Assembly (NCBI GenBank): GCA_021292105.1
Contig: CM037869.1
Location: 14,006,745-14,070,744 of the forward strand
Length of the DNA: 64,000 nt
From: Anadara kagoshimensis
Taxonomy: Eukaryota; Mollusca; Bivalvia; Arcoida; Arcidae
Direction: 5' to 3'
Positions 23,917 through 34,200 of the stretch are shown piece after piece. The translations under genes were made by a program, and so were the position numbers. Positions within the stretch are counted from its first letter, which is position 1; every line of letters begins with the position of its first letter. Below the pieces are notes generated by a model. It ran no database searches and was not told the DNA's origin. It saw only the letters and a program-made list of their open reading frames with translations.

Positions 23917-24420
23917 CATGGGGCGAATTACATTGCAATGTAATGATTCATTACATTACAATTACTTTGACAAAACTAGCATTATATTACAATTACAATT
24001 ACTTGCATTTTGGAAAGTAATGCATTATATTACAATCACTTTACTAAAGTAATGCATTATATTACACATTACATTTCATAAATTTTATTAGCAAAAGAAT
24101 TTAAACATATTTAGATGAGAGATGTTTCCTGTTTGGAATTTGAAATTTAGGGTTAAGGTTTTCTACAAAGTTCTCAAAGTTTTGACTTTCAACTGTTGTA
24201 AATGGGAGTTAATCACCAGCAATATAATCAATAGGTGCATATCTTTTTGCTTTGGGTCATTCAATTGACATTTCTGCTGGCACCAATATGTTTTACAAAA
24301 TTTGTCAAAGTCGATTGTTCATCTATGTCAAACTTATTATTTTCAAAATATACACCTCTGTGTTTTCTCTTTAAAAAAGATGCTGTAAGGAATTATTCTA
24401 CCATTGTGTTTTTAATATTT
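23917..24420 (-). mobile_element. hAT transposon remnant (BED-type N-terminus plus 3' terminus)
   Basis: The left end reads cagacatggggcgaattaca followed by ATTACA/TGTAAT-rich sequence to about 24085, a layout typical of one hAT terminus. Minus-strand coding sequence next to it gives a BED-finger-like FLKRKHRGVYFENNKFDIDE (about 24395-24335) and, after one in-frame TAA, PFTTVESQNFENFVENLNP then KFQIPNRKHLS (about 24215-24120), a region found just before the hAT catalytic core. The core itself (DDE and hATC dimerisation) is absent, so this is an internally deleted remnant. The opposite terminus was not found; the element may extend to about 24890. Confidence 0.7.
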
Positions 24421-25059
24421 ATTTATCCACTAAATTTTACTGTTATTTAATTACCATTAAATCAAAACAGAAAAAAGAATTGATAGGTATACAAACTAAT
24501 TAGTGGTATTGACAGATGTCAATGATAAACCATACTTAACATATGTCTTCTTTAATCATTCAAGATATGTATTCAATGACTAAAATAACATATAAAAAGG
24601 ATTGTAAAAAAAACAATAGCTGGTGAAAATAATAAAAATATAAAATTGTTTTCATCTCAAGTTATCAGTGAAAGCAAAGTATATCATTAGATAAATATCA
24701 CTGCATCCTTTTGGAGATTTTAGTAAAATATTAAGATATTTAGGAATATGACAAAATGAATGTCTTGTTTGAGTAAAGCTTACTGCACACGTGGTGTCAA
24801 ACGAACCCAAAAAGACACACTTGATTAGTTCAAACCCATTAATTGTTGTCTTTTGATGACATTGAAACCACTGCCCTGTCATGTCACTTTATTTTGCCTT
24901 CAGACGGGTCACAATTTTACCAATCTCCTTGACATAAATTAAAGGCTTAAGCCATGAAGGCAAATACTAGTAAATCTATAAATAAATTATGCATATGTAA
25001 AATTAGTGGATACATATAGAAACAGGGCCTCATAGATGCTACTATTGCTACCTATTTGA

Positions 25060-25225
25060 CGTCACACATAGTTACCTCTGAAAACGGTCGTTACACTTGA
25101 TGGCTTAATTCGTAGATTCAAGCCTATAACTTTTTTCGTCATCATATTTGGTGCGGTTTTCGACATTGTAAAATGGTATTTATAACAAATTTAAAATATC
25201 AATGTTTCGTTACAAGTACTCTTTA
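25060..25225 (+). repeat. Dispersed repeat, TGACGTCAC...AGGTACTCTTT type
   Basis: Begins near tttgacgtcacacatag, contains cctataacttttttcgtcat and gtgcggttttcgacattgt, and ends gttacaagtactctttaa. Relatives lie at 45060-45285 (full), 10280-10360 (internally deleted) and 43365-43570 (inverted). Confidence 0.8.
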
Positions 25226-25773
25226 AGAAACACCCATATTTAATTAACATGTGTCTTTCAACTGATAAGTCTTGTCTCCAAATCCCGTTTTCATTCTTTT
25301 TGTAAAATAAACCCCCGATATTTTAATAATAAACACTAAAATGTTCGGATAAACACGTTGCGACCGGTTGTTTAATTTATGGTGTCATTCTTTACATCGT
25401 TAGTCGTTCTGTATCTATAGAAGTGTAAAATGTATATAATTTCTGTCTTGTCATATTTGAATTTACCGTGAGGCGAATTGACCTGATACCGAATTAAGCG
25501 TAATGTTAGGTTTTTGCTTTAAGAGGTATCGATTGATGTTGTGTTAATACATCTGTCGTGCTGATAATCAGTTTCTCATCTGTGTTATCAATATTGTATA
25601 TATTTTTCGTATTATCATTTAAATATGTTGTAAAGAACACCTGTACATAGACACCCGTTTTTCTAATACCTGATTAAAATGCACATATATTTAACTGTCC
25701 AAAATCTAAACATTTTAATGATGTAATGTACTTATACTAGTCTTTATGTACAGGTGGTCTTAGTGTATTTATA

Positions 25774-25986
25774 CAGTACAGTCCTGTCGAAGGTTTAACA
25801 CTGAACCAGCGAGTTAGTGTCGAATCTTCGACTTACCTCGTTTTTCGTTAATGATATATCAACAACTGATATTATATCATTCGACAGCTATTCGTCAACT
25901 ACATATCCATATCTAGATGGCTCGGCTGCTTAGTTTCTACTCCTTTTCGTCGACTCAATGTTTTAACTTTCGACAGGCCTGTACTG
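25774..25986. mobile_element. MITE, 213 bp, ~34-bp TIRs, TA target site
   Basis: The ends cagtacagtcctgtcgaagg and, in reverse complement, cagtacaggcctgtcgaaag are inverted over about 34 bp. TA flanks both sides (25772-25773 and 25987-25988), as for Tc1/mariner-type nonautonomous elements. The interior is noncoding and contains partly palindromic gatatatcaacaactgatat. Confidence 0.85.
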
Positions 25987-26049
25987 TATATATGTAAACA
26001 ATCTATAGAATATTTATTTAATTGGGTAATATAATGTTTATGTGTAATA

Positions 26050-26130
26050 TATGGCAATGTTAATGGTGATGGCGATGATGAAGACTACGATTAAAATGAT
26101 GTTAACGATATTGGTGATGATGATAATCAA
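26050..26130. repeat. GAT-rich simple sequence
   Basis: Degenerate tggtgatggcgatgatgaag and ggtgatgatgataat runs. The 69-codon Met-rich frame across them is a simple-repeat artefact. Confidence 0.7.
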
Positions 26131-26451
26131 ATCTAATGGTGTTAATTATTGTCATTATAATTACTGTGATTATAATCGTCGACATCACCAGATTCCTGTT
26201 TCGAAACGTTTCTTAACCAACATTTTCATGAACTTAAATCCGGCAATTTTGATACTGTGATAATTTTGTTAATTTTCAAGATATCCAGGAATTTAAGGTA
26301 TCATTTGAAGATCAGTCAAATCTGTTACAACTATAACATAACATAATTTATCGATACTTTTATATGTAATAACTAAAAAGATTGTCAAAATTTGCCAGAT
26401 TTGAGTTAGGGGAAGTCAGGGTTGATGAATGATTGTGAAGATGGACTTGCA

Positions 26452-26475
26452 TTATTATTATTATTATTATTATTA
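26452..26475. repeat. (ATT)n microsatellite
   Basis: About eight uninterrupted ATT units. Confidence 0.95.
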
Positions 26476-26769
26476 TATGACCCTATAAAATCGTTAATCT
26501 AATATACAGTAGGTCAAATTCAGGCTGCTTAAAAAACATTTGAATGCATGAAAACAGCTCTCTTTTTTCCAAATTTATGGCTTCACTCTATTTAATTAAA
26601 GTTCCTTTAGTCCTCTTTCACTTTCTCTACACCCTTATTTTTCTTCTCTTTAGCCCTTTCTACTTTTTCTCATTTTTATTCTTATTATACCTCTTTAAAA
26701 TAACATAGATACACACAAAACCAAATCTATATCCAAAGACAAATACTGCCAATGTAAACAATTACTTAG

Positions 26770-27135
26770 CCACATAATACTTAAACAACATGACTGATAA
26801 CCAGTTTCTGAAAATACTATCTTATAATTGCAGAGGAATAGTGATTTACATAAAAGAAGAGATGTTTTAATATTCTTAATGCTACAGATAATAATATCTA
26901 CTGTTTATAAGACGTACATTTCGGCTGTTCTAGTTTTTTTATCTCACCCCTTTCCTCTGTCAGCATCAATTATGCATGTGCTACTTTTGAATTTTTATAA
27001 AATAATACACTCAAATGTGCTACTTTTGAATACATTGCTTTATAAAAAAATCAGAGGTAGCAGTAACAATTATACTACAATTATTACAAAAAAGTTTAAT
27101 ATTAAATTTCATATTAGAATAAATATTATTCATTG
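26770..27135 (+). mobile_element. L1-like LINE endonuclease fragment, degraded
   Basis: After actgataaccagtttctg the frame gives FLKILSYNCRG and, one frame away, LHKRRDVLIFL. This is the canonical endonuclease start of the same L1/Tx1-like group as the element at 2740. Weak further similarity runs to about 27130. It is heavily decayed. Confidence 0.6.
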
Positions 27136-27139
27136 ATAT

Positions 27140-27740
27140 TTGTATTATTTATTTCAGCATTATTGGCTATGTTGACTTATCTATTGTTTTTGTATTTTGT
27201 GTTAAATAGTAGTATTGATTGTGATTGTTCTATGTCAAAAATATTTGATTTTATGTATTAGTTGTCATGGCGATTTCTGCGTCATATTAATCTAAATGTG
27301 TACATGTATCATTTTGCAAATTGTACTTGGTATTGTATTATTTAAACAATCACAGACCCCTTTACAATCACTCCTTAACAAAGATTTTCCTTTTCTCAGC
27401 CTTTGTTATATTAATCAAATTGAACATAACTTTATTTCTCATAAATCGTATCTTAATTAGTGGTGGATCCGTGGTGAGGTTCCGGAAGTTGGAACCTCTT
27501 TATTTCTGTCAATAATATTATATACGTGTATCACTTGCTCAGATTATTCTGTATCATATTTCAGTAATTTCAGTACTTTGATTTAATTCACTACACCTCA
27601 CCTGCTGATGTCGACACGCTCTAACAAATCTAAAGAATATTTAATGTTTCATTTTTTATAAATCATGTCCTAGTTTCTAACATCTAAGGTTAATCTGAAT
27701 ATCATACTAGACCCATAGATTCATCTTTCTTTTATTCTCA
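27140..27740. other. No gene seen
   Basis: A/T-rich intergenic sequence. A 64-codon frame at 27321-27515 has no recognisable motif. Confidence 0.5.
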
Positions 27741-27744
27741 CCAC

Positions 27745-28062
27745 TACAGTAGCTCAGTTGGTCGTGCTCGCTCCGTGTGTGGGAGGTCGTGGGTAAGAAC
27801 CCCGGTCTGACCAAGACTGGAAAATAGGTAGAGACTGTAGAAACGAAAATCACGAGGTCAGAGGAGATCTTAAAAACCAATGTCCTGTGTCACGACAGGC
27901 GTGGCAAGTAAAAGACCTTCCCTGTGAATTGCACTGAGCACACTACAAAGGTCAAAATTTCTACTACTTCACGTCTCGATATATTCGTGAAATATTCTTG
28001 ACCGGGACCAAAAATACCAATCAAAAACAAAAAACCAATCAATTAATCAATCAATTCATTTT
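27745..28062 (+). mobile_element. tRNA-derived SINE, sense
   Basis: The 5' part has a Pol III A-box-like tagctcagttgg and a B-box-like ggtaagaacccc (tRNA consensus ggttcgaaccc). The middle has gaggtc...ctgtgtcacgacaggcgtgg and a gtgaattgcactgagcac block. The 3' domain is acgtctcgatatattcgtga then atattcttgac, with an (AATC)n tail. I know this 3' domain from bivalve SINEs; naming the family needs a repeat library. Confidence 0.85.
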
Positions 28063-28539
28063 CAGATTTGATTTAATGGTTTAAGCTACTTACTTGCTGG
28101 ACACACACAAATCATCTTACCTATATTACCCTGTGATGTTACACTTACGTAAAAAAGTATCATCATTAATGGTAATTTCCCACGGTAACACGATACCACA
28201 AAACAAAAGTTATAAAAATCATAAAAATATAAAAATCATTAAGTGTTACACAGCCATGCAGTTGTAGGTCATATTCAGCTTGTGCAATGTGATTCAAGTG
28301 ATATTACTTTTTAATAACACGCCCTAATTCATATATGTGTAATATTGTTGGGATATTAAGCGACAGTCAGAAATTACTTCTAAACAAGGATGAAGTTTTA
28401 CAATCTTTCCTTAACCTAAACTTAGCCAATATTAGAAAATCTTTTTTAAAACGTCCTAAAATATTCTTACAGAAGTAATTCAGGTGATTTACGCTAGAAA
28501 TGATCTTCAAACTGTCAGCTAATTTCTTGAAAATCTTAA
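28063..28539. other. No gene seen
   Basis: Noncoding A/T-rich stretch. The 60-codon minus-strand frame at 28367-28549 has no identifiable domain. Confidence 0.45.
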
Positions 28540-28955
28540 TAAAATACAAACATACACATCCATGTCCAAATCACAATCCAGAAGCAAAGTAAAATCTTTG
28601 AAACTGACAAGTCAGGTTAGATACGTGAACTTCTACCAGGGAAGTGAGACCGGGTGCTCCGGAGGTGCAAGCCCCTCTTGTTTAGCCAGCTACATCCGCC
28701 ACGTGTGTAATCAAAATTCTGTGAAAGGAACATAGAAATATGGGACTTCAAATATATATGCTATATAAACATTAATGCTGATACTTCATCAAACAAGACA
28801 ACCGGCAAATTAATTTAAAATGTGAACTTCCACCAGGATGATTCGGAAGGATAAGCACCTCCTTGTGTTAGTTTTGTTAGCCTTGTGTTAGCTACATTCG
28901 CCACATGTAATCAAAATTAAGAATTGAAGGAACATACATCTACAGGACGTAAATT
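28540..28955 (-). mobile_element. Two Penelope-like fragments
   Basis: The first (28540-28760) spans from the family 3' end (aatacaaacatacacatcc variant) through ggaacatagaaatatgggac. A second, more diverged piece (28795-28955) repeats gtgaacttccaccagg to ggaacatacatctacagg. Confidence 0.8.
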
Positions 28956-29094
28956 AAGGATATTTTGCATACATAGAAATCATTCTTATCAACGATATGA
29001 AAAATCTGTTACACGTGAATTTATTCAAAAGCGAAGCGGCTCCTTTGAGAAAAAGGATTAAAATTTATTTGAAACAAACTCAATGTTATCATAG

Positions 29095-30345
29095 TTTAAC
29101 AAGTACTTACTTTAGACCGATTTTTATTCGCGTGTTTAACGAGGACAAAATTATCGCGAAAGTAATCGACTAAAACATGTTTTTGAAAACAGTTTATATA
29201 TACCAAATATTCAGCTACTAGTACAGCCAATATCGCAAAAGTTAACAGACAAAATGGGTTTGCCAAGCGAATTGCGTAAGTCAATATTCGCAACTAAAAA
29301 TTCTAATTCATTCTGTTTGTAATTTAACGCCCGTTTTCATTGGCTGACGTCAAAAATTTGCGACAGTTAAATCACAATATACTGCTTCAAATTTTCCGGG
29401 TACTTGCACGTGCATATTCGGTACCGAACCATCTTGTTCGATGAATGATATCTCAAACGAGGATGAATATTTTCCTGTGGTGTAGGATTCTTTTACTTAC
29501 ACGCAAAAAGGCGATTTGTAAGCAAATATTTGCATCAAATATTCAGTTTTCATGCCACCATCCGTGCCTTCGAAATATGACGTCATTTAATTTTGTTGAC
29601 ATTCTTACGTTATATGATTATGACGTCATAAATTCAGTGTCCGTAAGTGATCGTGTCTCATCCGGAATGCCTTTTATTTTTTCATAGAATTAGATATAAA
29701 AGTCAGAGATGTCCAATTAGTGCGGGAGATGGTCCGTGTGATCTGTCACAACCGTTTCAAATGGATTTGGAAAACCCCGACTTATTTATAGTATCTTTTC
29801 AGAAAATCCTTGCTTTTCCCTTTAAAATATGTTTTGAATTAGAATAGGGATAACTGTCTGACACGTCGCCAATAAAACTAATTTGCGACAGTATAACCAC
29901 CAATATACGTCTGCAAATCAAAAATTACAAGACAGTTGTCCCTTAATTGGAATTCAATAGTTGGTGATATTAAGTTTGTCACTAGTACAATTCAGAAATA
30001 TCAAAGCCATCAAGCAGTTAACTATTTGACTTGGATGATAATGAAGTAACTGACAACAAAACATTCACACACTTCAATTTTGATGTTTAGGAAAAAAATA
30101 CTTTGTCTAATAGTTATAAAACAATATTTGTTCTCATAAAAATGCAATCATTTACTTTAACATACACATTTTTGACAATCAACATAAGATGATTTTCTTT
30201 TAAAGTGTTTTTTAAAAGTAGTAGTCGTTTATCAAAAATGTGTTTTTAAATACGAAGTTTTGTTTTTAAGCTAGTGATTTTTATATCAAACCCAGTACCA
30301 GGTGCGTACGGATTTTTTGTTTACAACTAACGTGATGCATCAAAA
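29095..30345. repeat. Upstream block of copy B, inverted copy at 62040-62640
   Basis: Two parts, 29100-29310 and 29955-30345, match 62430-62640 and 62040-62430 in reverse complement (landmarks ttattcgcgtgtttaa, cgcgaaagtaatcgac, aaaacatgtttttgaaaa, agtaccaggtgcgtacgg). It lies about 0.9 kb upstream of the first coding exon seen for copy B, and the partner lies upstream of copy C, so it may carry 5' untranslated or promoter sequence. No open frame is shared. Confidence 0.75.
29312..29955. repeat. ~640-bp segment absent from the inverted copy, with terminal direct repeats
   Basis: This segment interrupts the block shared with 62040-62640. Near its ends are direct repeats of about 40 bp: atttgcgacagttaaatcac near 29358 and atttgcgacagtataaccac near 29881. 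The interior contains tgacgtcat words and no convincing gene. It could be an insertion here or a deletion in the other copy. Confidence 0.6.
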
Positions 30346-30689
30346 TGAAAAGACAATACATCAAGGTAATTTTTTCACAAATCATGTTTGTTTTCTTTTC
30401 TATCTTTGTTAACTAATTGTTTAACTGCAAAAATTCATTTAATAATTTGTTTGATTTTATTTGATTTCATAAGATATAAAAAAGAATCAATTTATTCACA
30501 GAATTATTGAATTGCAGAGTTGAAAAACAACGAGTACGGGTCAGGAATTGCGTCCATGCAAACTTTATTATTTTTAGAAAGTGAATAATCATCAGACGTA
30601 TTTTAAATTCCTGTTTGTTGGATGTAATTGTTTTATATTGTCATTACCTAACATTTTCCTGCATGAACGTATCGATAATTATATATTAT

Positions 30690-31200
30690 ACAAATATGCT
30701 ATTGTCTAAATTTGCTGCGAGTTGAAATTTGAATTTCTAAAAACTAAGGAATACTCCCTTATGCAAAGTACGAGTATTTCCTTAACTAAATTTGGTAATA
30801 TATATTTTGGTCTTTTGGTAATTTTTTTCATCATCTTAAAAACAATTTTGGTTTCACAATTTTGGTCCAAGCACTACTGAGGAGGTCTTGTATTCCTATA
30901 CGGCCGTATAGTGCTGTAACACATTAACACCGGTATAATATGTAATACAAGTGTTAATTTTGCAACACTATAGGGACGTTTCGGAATACAATTTCTCATC
31001 AGCAGTGCCTACACCAAAATTGTAAAACCAAAATTTCTTTCAAAGGTTTGTAAAAATATCAAAATGATCAATATATATTGAACCGAAGATAGCTAAGGAA
31101 ATACTTTGCATGAGAGAGATTTTGAGAAATTTCAAATTTTAACTAGCGGCAAATTTAGACAATATATTTCTGACAAAACAAAAGTATTGTCTTATGAGTT
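30690..31200. mobile_element. Foldback element with two ~220-bp inverted arms
   Basis: The left arm (aaatttgctgcgagttgaaa ... ttttggtccaagcactactg ... cgtatagtgctgtaac) and right arm (caacactatagggacg ... agtgcctacaccaaaattgt ... ctagcggcaaatttagac) are inverted around 30940. No coding sequence. Half copies lie at 15905-16215, 33655-33965 and 55015-55240. Confidence 0.85.
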
Positions 31201-31265
31201 TGTGATATTCTCTTGGAAACAAGAACCATAATTCAATGATTTCTTTATGCCGGGTCTTTTAATAG

Positions 31266-34200
31266 CTCCATTTTGGACATCGACCAGATTGGGTATGGCA
31301 GTTTTAATGTCGTTTGGATTATATTGCACCATTTCCTTAAGGGTCAACGTTAATATGGTGATAATATGCATGGTCAATTATACATCACTGATAGAACAGA
31401 CGGATAGTCACATCAACAACATTTCGTCCAAATGTGGTATGACATCTACCAATTCAGTTAAATTGGACTACAAGGTAACTCTGCAGTTAATTCTACTATA
31501 ATTCTTACACGTCAAAGGCATAAATCAAAAACAAACATACTAACCCATGTCCGAATCACAATCCAGAAGCAAAGTAAAAACTTTGGAACTATTAAGTTAG
31601 GTTAGACACGTGAACTTCCACCAGGGAAGTGAGGCCGGATGTTGCGGAAGGGAAAGCATAAAAATAATATAATAAAAATAAATATATATAATATTTATGA
31701 AGAGATGTTCCTATTATTCCCAAATATCTAAAGTGGGTTTACAATGTACAGTTTTATATTCTTCTTGCAGTTGAATTCAAACCATAAAACATTAAAACAT
31801 TTACTTGGTTTAAGCAATGATTCCAAAAACTCGAAAACACGGAAACAAAATAAGACAAGGTTAACAATATTAATTACCGTATAGCTAATGAAAAACAAAT
31901 ACTGTAAGCGTTATTTAATTCCGTGTGTATTTATTTTTGCGGTATAGGAAATTAAGACATGTCTGCGTAGTTGAATTTTTGCGTTGTTTGAAATATGCGT
32001 TATAACACAATAAGCAAAATATAATTTTCGCTGGGTATTAACTTTTTCGCAAAAGTAACGACCGCGAAAAAAGCGAAAATTAGAACATTATGAAAATAAA
32101 TACGTTGACAGTATGAAAAAAATTTGATAGACCAGAAACACAACTAATTACGAGGGTCGTTCAAAAAGTCTTGTCCCTTCCTGTAAACCGTAAATAAAAC
32201 ACCGTAATTTATTATATTGTCACTTGTCACGGGTGACTGAGTTCATTCCCAAACACGTGGAACATTTTTAGATTATATATGAATTAGTTTTTTCTTGCCA
32301 TATTTTCATCATAACACTCGTTACACTGCTTGGAAAATGACGGACATGACAGGTAAAAACATTATTGAAATGAGAAGCTTCATGAAAGCCTGTGCAAAAC
32401 TCGTTAAATCGCCCAAACAAACATTCATTGAAATGCAAGATGTTTTTGGTGAGCGAAAGCTGTCATATAGGTCCATCTCACGCTAGATACGTAAATTTAA
32501 AAATGGTGTTAACGACATTTCTGATAAGGCCCGTTCTGGAGGACCAAAAACAGCATGCACCAAAGAAAACATTACATAAATTCAAAAACTGGTCAATAGG
32601 GATGGAAGGTTGACTGTTAAACAGATAGCTGAAGTCGTTGGTTTATCAATGGGGGCCGTACATTTCATTCTCAGTAAAAGAAACTAGTCATGAGAAAGAT
32701 TTGTGCTAGATGGATCCCTCATTTGTTGTCAAAAGAGCAAAAGCTCACACGGGTCAAAATGGCTAAAATCTGCTGAAAATATATGGTAATTGTAACAGCA
32801 GGCGTCTGGCTGATATAGTTACAGGTGACGAAACATGGGTATATTACTTTTAGCCACATGGAAAGATAAATAATAAAATATGGCTAACCAGAAAAGGAAA
32901 ACGACCTGAAATTGCAAGGCGCACTCAACGTACAAAGAAAGTTCTTTATGCTATATTTTTCAATAGTAACGACATAGTTGCCCAAATTCCCATCCTTAAA
33001 GGCCAGGGTATCACGAAAAACATTTATAAAAATAAAATTCTTAAGAAATTAAAAAAAAATTATGAAAAGAAAAGACCAAAGTCAGGAATTCGTGGTATTC
33101 GGTTACTCCATGACAATGCTCCTGCTCACAAATTCATGTTGGTGACTGAATTTTTGTACAAGGAACGTGTTGTTGTTTTACCTCATCCACCTTATTCACC
33201 TGATCTTTCACCTTGTGACTTTTATCTCTTTCCTAAACTTAAGAAACACCTTTCTGGTCGTCGATACAGATCTCGTTCATCGCTAGATTCAGCAATTCAT
33301 AAGTTTCTCAATGGTATATCCAAAAAAGAATATGCAAATGTATTTAGAAAATGGATCCAGCGTCTTAAAAAGTGTGTAGCCGTTAAAAGTGATTATTTTG
33401 AAGGAATGAAAATAAAATATCATAAATAAAACGTCTTAATTTGTGTTTTTATTATAAAGAACAAGACTTTTTGAACGACCCTCGTATATAAACTAATAAT
33501 CATACCGTTTATATCTTATTGGCTTCATGATTTATGACGCTTCTAGCATTGCAAAATCAGATGTATTGTAAGCAAAACATTAAATTTAACATACATGTCA
33601 AGCATTCAAACAAAATAATCTGCATATAAGAAATGGGAACCATTTAAAATGTTCAAATAGGTCTATTACATACTAGTATTATACCAATTTTAATTTTACA
33701 ACACTAGACAGAACTCCGGAACAGAATTCCTCATAGTAGTGCCTGGACCCGAGTTGTAAAACCAAAACTAATTTCAAGATGTTTAAAAGATACCCAAAGG
33801 ACCAAAATATATTTATCAAATTAAGCCTAGGAAATACTTTGCATGACGGAGTATACCTTAGATTTTCAGGAATTTCAAATTTTAACTGGTAGCAAATTTA
33901 GACAATTTAGTATATTTTTGACAATAATGCATAATTATTGCCTACTGAGTGTGTGATATCACCGGGGAAACATCCCCCATCTATATAAAATGAAACATTC
34001 ACAGAACGTTGGTGTATCCTCGCATATTTATCAAATAAAACAGATTACAACGGAGAGGCTTAACATTCCATTTGCTTATTTGAAATATCAGTCATAGTCA
34101 TAATTCTTTTTCAGGAAGGACCATTCGTGTGGGACCGGATGATGCAGGGCCACATTTTGAGTATATTTTATCTTCCGTATGGAATTGCCCAAATTCCTAC

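Noticed and set aside
24652-24882. 76-codon minus-strand frame as the N-terminus of the hAT transposase
   Set aside because: It is in a fitting position but shows no BED finger or other motif I can defend, so the hAT call stops at about 24420.
26051-26260. 69-codon Met-rich frame
   Set aside because: It is a translation of degenerate GAT-type simple sequence.
27745-27815. Possible functional tRNA gene
   Set aside because: A- and B-box-like words are present but the cloverleaf is not satisfied and the sequence continues into a SINE body with an AATC tail.
30344-30364. ATGAAAAGACAATACATCAAG|gt as the missing first coding exon of copy B
   Set aside because: It would end in phase 0, while coding exon 1 begins with two bases of a split codon; the inverted copy at 62 kb has no matching ATG.
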